Assembly: GCA_021775655.1 (NCBI GenBank)
Contig: JAJFHK010000163.1
Span: 1 to 9,446 of the forward strand
Source: Filomicrobium sp.
GTDB lineage: Bacteria > Pseudomonadota > Alphaproteobacteria > Rhizobiales > Hyphomicrobiaceae
Reading direction: 5' to 3'
Length of the DNA: 9,446 nt
A program made the position numbers and the translations under genes. Shown here one piece after another: positions 5,829 through 9,446 of the stretch. Within the stretch, counting starts at the first letter, position 1. Every line of letters starts with the position of its first letter. The notes under the pieces are model-generated. The model was not told the origin of the DNA. It was given only the letters and a program-made list of their open reading frames with translations, and searched no databases.

Positions 5829-6896
5829 ATGAAGATACTCGTCGCCACGGATGCTTGGCGACCGCAGGTCAATGGGGTCGTGCGGACGTATGAACGTCTG
5901 CGCGAGGAAGCCGCTCCCCTCGATGCCGAGATTATCTTCCTGACACCAGCAGAATTCTCAACCATTCCCTGTCCGACGTATCCCGAAATTCGCTTGTCGC
6001 TACCCGGCTACGGCTATATCGGCCGACGCATGCGCCAGATCGAGCCTGACGCAGTGCATATCGCCACCGAGGGCCCGCTCGGCTGGATGACGCGCTCACA
6101 CTGCTTACGCAAGGGCATCCCGTTCACAACGAGCTTCCACACGCGCTTTCCCGACTATGTCTCAAGCCGGTTCTACCTGCCTGAGAGCTGGATCTGGTCG
6201 CTCCTGCGCGGATTCCATAACTCTGGTGCCGGTATCATGGTGGCAACGCCAAGCCTAGGCCGCGAACTGGAAGAGCGGGGGTTTCAGTCGATCCTGTCCT
6301 GGACGCGTGGCGTCGACACCGAGCTATTCCGCCCGCGCGAAGTCCGCCGATTTGGAAACGGCCCCGTATTTCTTTATGTCGGGCGCGTCGCCATCGAGAA
6401 GAATATCGAAGCATTCCTTACCGCCGATCTGCCCGGACGCAAGGTCGTCGTCGGCGACGGCCCTCAATTGCACGATCTGGTGGCCCGATATCCCGACGTG
6501 ACCTTTACCGGCAATCAGGTCGGCGAGGATCTGGCCGAATGCTACGCTTCCGCCGATGTTTTCGTGATGCCGAGCAAGACTGAGACCTTCGGTATCGTAA
6601 TCCTCGAAGCAATGGCGTCCGGCCTGCCCGTCGTGGCATTTCCTGTGACGGGTCCGATCGATCTCATCACTCCGGGGAAAACGGGAATTCTGTCGGACGA
6701 CATCGCTAAGGCGGCAACAAGCGCACTCAGTCTGAGTCATGTCGGCGTGCGCGAGAAGGCCCTTGAGTTCAGTTGGCAAGCCGCTGCCCGACTATTTGTT
6801 TCAAATATCGAGAGCGCACTGTTCGCCAGCCAGGGCCGCAAGATCCCGCAGCGCAGAATTCGGCGACTCGGCCGTCGCCGCCCATCGCAGGCGTGA
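5829..6896 (+). CDS. agt: GT4 glycosyltransferase, Agt-like (diacylglycerol glycosylation)
   Basis: A 355-residue GT-B fold retaining glycosyltransferase. The N-terminal acceptor domain has the Gly loop WRPQVNGVVRT (10-20) and HIATEGPLG (77-85). The C-terminal nucleotide-sugar domain has FLYVGRVAIEKN (181-192), VGDGPQ and the E-x7-E region TETFGIVILEAMASGLPV (251-268, E252 and E260). It resembles SqdX-like and rhizobial Agt enzymes, which transfer glucose or glucuronic acid to diacylglycerol to form phosphorus-free glycolipids. Its ATG abuts the plcP stop (TGAATG) and has a strong ribosome site inside plcP (TGGAGG, 5815-5820, 8 nt before ATG), so the two are one translational unit. PlcP would supply the diacylglycerol acceptor. 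The basic tail (about 337-352, RKIPQRRIRRLGRRR) could help membrane attachment. Sugar and acceptor are inferred from family and context. Confidence 0.87.
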   Translation: MKILVATDAWRPQVNGVVRTYERLREEAAPLDAEIIFLTPAEFSTIPCPTYPEIRLSLPGYGYIGRRMRQIEPDAVHIATEGPLGWMTRSHCLRKGIPFTTSFHTRFPDYVSSRFYLPESWIWSLLRGFHNSGAGIMVATPSLGRELEERGFQSILSWTRGVDTELFRPREVRRFGNGPVFLYVGRVAIEKNIEAFLTADLPGRKVVVGDGPQLHDLVARYPDVTFTGNQVGEDLAECYASADVFVMPSKTETFGIVILEAMASGLPVVAFPVTGPIDLITPGKTGILSDDIAKAATSALSLSHVGVREKALEFSWQAAARLFVSNIESALFASQGRKIPQRRIRRLGRRRPSQA

Positions 6897-6914
6897 TTTT
6901 CGGCATCGTTCGCG

Positions 6915-6933
6915 TTAACCGTTCTCCGGTTAA
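6915..6933. repeat. perfect inverted repeat TTAACCG-N5-CGGTTAA
   Basis: A 7-bp perfect inverted repeat (6915-6921 and 6927-6933, loop TTCTC) begins 19 nt after the agt stop, before the next gene. No T-tract follows, so it is a poor intrinsic terminator; a regulator operator or RNA-stability hairpin is equally possible. Confidence 0.45.
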
Positions 6934-6983
6934 ACTAGGAAAGTGTCCTTGTTCCCAATTTTTGCACTCCCAATATCTCAGGG

Positions 6984-7868
6984 ATGGCAACAGCACCGCG
7001 AAGTAGCGCAGCAGCACGGATTGCTAGGCGCGGTAATCTGAAAACTTGGGTGCTGAAATTGCTGGGAGAAGGTCGGCTTGTCGAAGGTGTCCCGGTCACT
7101 GTGCTCGACCAGAACGATGATGGTTTTCTCGGTCAAGTTGAAGCGGCGCTCAACCTGATCAAGAAGGTCGATTCGACTCGTTTTCGTCGGCTGAAATTTG
7201 ACCTCATCGGCGGAATTCGCGTTTACCCAGGCGTGCTCCATTACGCTCAGTTCGACTCTGCTTCGCTTTCATGTGAACTCCGCGCTGACTCGAGACTGCG
7301 AGAGATATCGACTGAGGAACTCGCCGCAACGATTGTGCATGAGGCAACGCACGCGAGACTGGACCGAAGTGGCATTGGCTACGAGGAAGAAGTTAGAACG
7401 CGGGTTGAAGCTGCCTGCATCAATCAGGAGATTGCCTTCGCACTCCGCCTGCCGAATGGACGTGGAATAGTGGAAGCTTTGCAACGGTCCCTGGAGCAAC
7501 TCGATCCAATATATTACTCGGACGCCGCATTTGAGCGCAGAATTCGACAGTACCGCATCATGGCACTTCGAGGATTGCGAAAGGAAGGTTTTTCTCTTGT
7601 TTCTATTCGATTGCTCTTGGCCATCATGCAACTCGTGATCTTCGCGGGAAACACGAAGAGGTCATTCAGTGAACGAGTCAGTCGGTTGCTCGCTGGTATC
7701 AGCGGGAACGATCATCCTGAGATTGCCTCCACCGATCCCAATCGTCACCGGCGAGAACCCGTCTTCATCGCCGTCGATTTGAACCGGGAAACCCTGATCC
7801 CGCACCTCGATCCGCTGGCATGGAAGCGTTCTGACACTTCTCAGACGTTGATGCTGTCCAAGCCCTAG
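6984..7868 (+). CDS. conserved hypothetical with HEATH zinc-site motif
   Basis: The function is not recognised. The 294-residue product carries a zincin-type motif TIVHEATHARL (117-127; HExxH with H119, E120, H123) on a predicted helix, followed by GIGYEEEVRTRVEAACINQEI (131-151), whose acidic residues could supply a third metal ligand. It could be a metallopeptidase-like domain, but the substrate is unknown. A hydrophobic segment (about 203-222, SLVSIRLLLAIMQLVIFAG) may be a C-terminal membrane anchor. There is no N-terminal signal. ATG 6984 is the only in-frame ATG near the 5' end, yet its ribosome site is poor, with CAGGG touching the ATG. Residues 227-294 are encoded antisense to the convergent lipid-kinase gene and have shadow-like composition, so the natural end may be near residue 226. 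It lies 87 bp after agt and may be co-transcribed. Confidence 0.7.
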   Translation: MATAPRSSAAARIARRGNLKTWVLKLLGEGRLVEGVPVTVLDQNDDGFLGQVEAALNLIKKVDSTRFRRLKFDLIGGIRVYPGVLHYAQFDSASLSCELRADSRLREISTEELAATIVHEATHARLDRSGIGYEEEVRTRVEAACINQEIAFALRLPNGRGIVEALQRSLEQLDPIYYSDAAFERRIRQYRIMALRGLRKEGFSLVSIRLLLAIMQLVIFAGNTKRSFSERVSRLLAGISGNDHPEIASTDPNRHRREPVFIAVDLNRETLIPHLDPLAWKRSDTSQTLMLSKP

Positions 7869-8621
7869 CGAGATCATCTCCAGCATCCGCCCGCGTCGCG
7901 TTGTCGCTTTGAAAAGAACGGCAACGAGCCGCCCCTCCCCGACCGAGATCCCGTGAGCGATGGTGAATCCACCAGCATAGCGCTGGGCCTTTGCCCCCAC
8001 GATCCAGCTCGCTTTATGATGCACTCCATCGATCAGAACGGAAAGCTGCTTCGGCCTCTGCGCCAATGCCATAAGAGTTGGCCAGACATAAGCCGACTTT
8101 CCGATGCGCCGCTTCAGTTCGAGATTGAGTCCGGCAATAATCTCGCCGTCGAATCCAACTCCCGCCATCAGAAAGAATGGTTCGCGGCCCGCGATTGCAC
8201 CCGGGATTTCGCTCACCTGGCCATTCAGCAACATTTCCGCAACGTCATGAGGTCTTGAAGGCAGCCGCAATTCCCGCGCAAGAACGTTGCCGGTGCCTAC
8301 GGGTATGACGCCGATCGGGACGCTTGCATTAGGCCCCAGTGCCTTCGCCAGCGCCCGCACGGTTCCATCGCCACCGGCTGCGATCAGCGCATCGAATCGG
8401 TCGAACTTCACAATGCGCTCTAATGCTTCTTGCGACAGGTGCTGGTCGAGGCCCCACAGCCTCAACATTACGACCTCACCCCCACGCGATTCCAGTTCGC
8501 GGACAACACGCCGCACCAGCCGGTGGCGGCGAAGCCCCGCGACAGGGTTGTGGAGCAGGAGAAATCGTCGGCGCATAGGATAAGAACTGCTGGTAGGATT
8601 CTGCCGTAGTAGACCACTCAT
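7662..8621 (-). CDS. diacylglycerol kinase family lipid kinase
   Basis: A 319-residue soluble lipid kinase of the DAGK catalytic/YegS/BmrU type, which uses ATP to phosphorylate diacylglycerol or a similar lipid. Motifs are NPVAG (25-29), AAGGDGTV (81-88, the nucleotide-binding GGDGT), PVGTGNVLARELRLP (107-121), GVGFDGE (154-160) and a C-terminal QIDGDEDG (281-288), all expected and intact. The longest start is ATG 8621; ATG 8576 (MRRRFLLLHNP) fits the family start better, but neither has a clear ribosome site. The kinase core is followed by only a short tail, so the end at 7662 is credible. It faces the HEATH-motif gene with a 207-bp overlap and is divergent from the MscS gene, 42 bp away. 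If its substrate is diacylglycerol, it opposes the plcP-agt flow by making phosphatidic acid; the lipid substrate is inferred. Confidence 0.9.
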   Translation of the reverse strand: MSGLLRQNPTSSSYPMRRRFLLLHNPVAGLRRHRLVRRVVRELESRGGEVVMLRLWGLDQHLSQEALERIVKFDRFDALIAAGGDGTVRALAKALGPNASVPIGVIPVGTGNVLARELRLPSRPHDVAEMLLNGQVSEIPGAIAGREPFFLMAGVGFDGEIIAGLNLELKRRIGKSAYVWPTLMALAQRPKQLSVLIDGVHHKASWIVGAKAQRYAGGFTIAHGISVGEGRLVAVLFKATTRRGRMLEMISLGLGQHQRLRSVRTLPCQRIEVRDQGFPVQIDGDEDGFSPVTIGIGGGNLRMIVPADTSEQPTDSFTE

Positions 8622-8663
8622 ACATTCAAAGTCGCAGGTTCAAGAAAGAAGCGAGGGATTACG
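8622..8663. promoter_or_regulatory. 42-bp divergent gap, lipid kinase and MscS
   Basis: The gap is too short to hold both promoters if the kinase starts at 8621; it becomes 87 bp with the 8576 start. GAGG at 8653-8656 is the MscS ribosome site, 7 nt before its ATG. No promoter box is convincing on either strand. Confidence 0.3.
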
Positions 8664-9446
8664 ATGAATGTTGCACAGATGATTAACGAGGCCGGTAGCG
8701 TCGGGGAGCAGCTGACCGCCTGGGCGATCCAGGCTCTTCCAAACGTTATCGCTGCAATTTTGATCCTCATTATTGGTTGGTTGGTGGCTGGCCGTTTGGG
8801 AAGGGCGGCGACGAGGCTGCTCGTCCGGCAGGGTCAAGTTGACGTGACATTGATAACCGTGCTGACGAAGGTTGTCCGCTACACGGTATTCATTATCGTC
8901 CTCGTGGCTGCGCTAAGCCAGCTGGGAATTCAGACGACGAGTATTCTTGCTGCCCTTGGTGCAATCGGTCTCGGCGTTGGATTGGCTCTTCAGAAGACGC
9001 TCGCCAACATAGCCGCCGGAGTTATGATTCTGTGGCTTCGACCCTTCGGAATTGGCGACGCAATAGAATACCAGGAAGGCAAGGGTAAGGTGGAGGACAT
9101 CGGCCTCTTTGCGACTCAGCTGACAACCTTCGATGGACTTTTTGTTTTCGTTCCCAATTCCGAACTCTGGAACAAGCAGATTGTAAACTTTTCAAAACGG
9201 CCCGAGCGCATGATCCGGGAAACCTTAACAATTTCATATGACGACGATATCGAAAAGGCCCGCGAAGTACTGCTCACCCTTCTTACGTCCGACGACCGCA
9301 TCCACAAAACTCCCGAACCGATCATCAAGGTGGACGCACTCGGCGACAGCTCCGTGGAACTGCAAATTCGTGCTTGGACCAAAACAGCAGACTACCTTGC
9401 AACCCGCTGGGACGTGATCGAGCGGGCAAAACTGGTGCTCGAAGAC
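8664..9446 (+). CDS. MscS-family mechanosensitive channel, 3' end cut by window
   Basis: The frame is open from ATG 8664 to the right edge, 261 codons. It is a small-conductance mechanosensitive channel of the inner membrane that opens on membrane tension to release solutes at hypo-osmotic shock. TM1 is about residues 25-43, TM2 about 66-86, and the pore-lining TM3 about 93-121 with the Gly/Ala pattern AALGAIGLGVGLALQKTLAN. The cytoplasmic beta domain follows, with VFVPNSELWNKQIVNFS (161-177), then the C-terminal alpha/beta domain (about 185-261). The size matches the short single-pore form (E. coli MscS is 286 residues), so probably only 20-40 residues are missing. QKTLAN replaces the E. coli QGSLSN in TM3, a variant common outside enterobacteria. 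The ribosome site GAGG supports the start. It is divergent from the lipid kinase gene. Confidence 0.9.
   Translation, partial: MNVAQMINEAGSVGEQLTAWAIQALPNVIAAILILIIGWLVAGRLGRAATRLLVRQGQVDVTLITVLTKVVRYTVFIIVLVAALSQLGIQTTSILAALGAIGLGVGLALQKTLANIAAGVMILWLRPFGIGDAIEYQEGKGKVEDIGLFATQLTTFDGLFVFVPNSELWNKQIVNFSKRPERMIRETLTISYDDDIEKAREVLLTLLTSDDRIHKTPEPIIKVDALGDSSVELQIRAWTKTADYLATRWDVIERAKLVLED

Noticed and set aside
6915..6933. CtrA box, because two TTAA half-sites are present
   Set aside because: The CtrA site is TTAA-N7-TTAA; here the half-sites are 11 bp apart and form an inverted repeat.

Overview
The window looks like chromosomal DNA from an alphaproteobacterium, most likely of the Hyphomicrobiales (rhizobial) side. 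The evidence is moderately high GC, a cold-shock gene followed by an extra IF-1 paralogue with a Gly/Pro/Arg tail, a PlcP-like metallophosphoesterase directly joined to an Agt-like GT4 glycosyltransferase, and a membrane GT2 ending in the WEKTPH-type tail common in rhizobial homologues. I see no tRNA, rRNA, CRISPR array, transposase or phage gene.

Layout. Positions 1-1090 (minus) hold the 5' part of an unrecognised gene for a low-complexity Ala/Pro/Glu protein with eight 36-bp tandem units; it runs off the left edge. Positions 1091-1537 are a non-coding divergent region that includes the leader of a cold-shock gene. Positions 1538-1744 (csp) and 1875-2153 (infA paralogue) form a small RNA-binding/translation pair on plus, with hairpins between them. 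A membrane-bound GT2 glycosyltransferase lies on minus (2192-3883), divergent from an orphan family-3 solute-binding protein (3969-4808). Next on plus is a tight two-gene unit, plcP-agt (5037-6896), then a HEATH-motif putative metalloprotein (6984-7868). The 3' end of that gene overlaps a convergent lipid-kinase gene (7662-8621, minus) by 207 bp. The window closes with a divergent MscS-type channel gene (8664 onward, plus), cut by the right edge.

How the genes may work together. The strongest functional theme is diacylglycerol (DAG) and membrane economy. From what is known of the families, PlcP releases DAG from phospholipids and Agt glycosylates DAG to make phosphorus-free glycolipids under phosphate starvation; the diacylglycerol-kinase-family protein could convert DAG back to phosphatidic acid. 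The kinase is on the other strand about 0.8 kb away, so grouping it with the other two is inference. A second theme is cold or translation control: the csp leader contains a perfect 9-nt complement to its own Shine-Dalgarno region, and an IF-1 paralogue follows directly.

Limits: all product names come from reading motifs by eye. Promoter, hairpin and Pho-box calls are pattern matches without energy or matrix scores.
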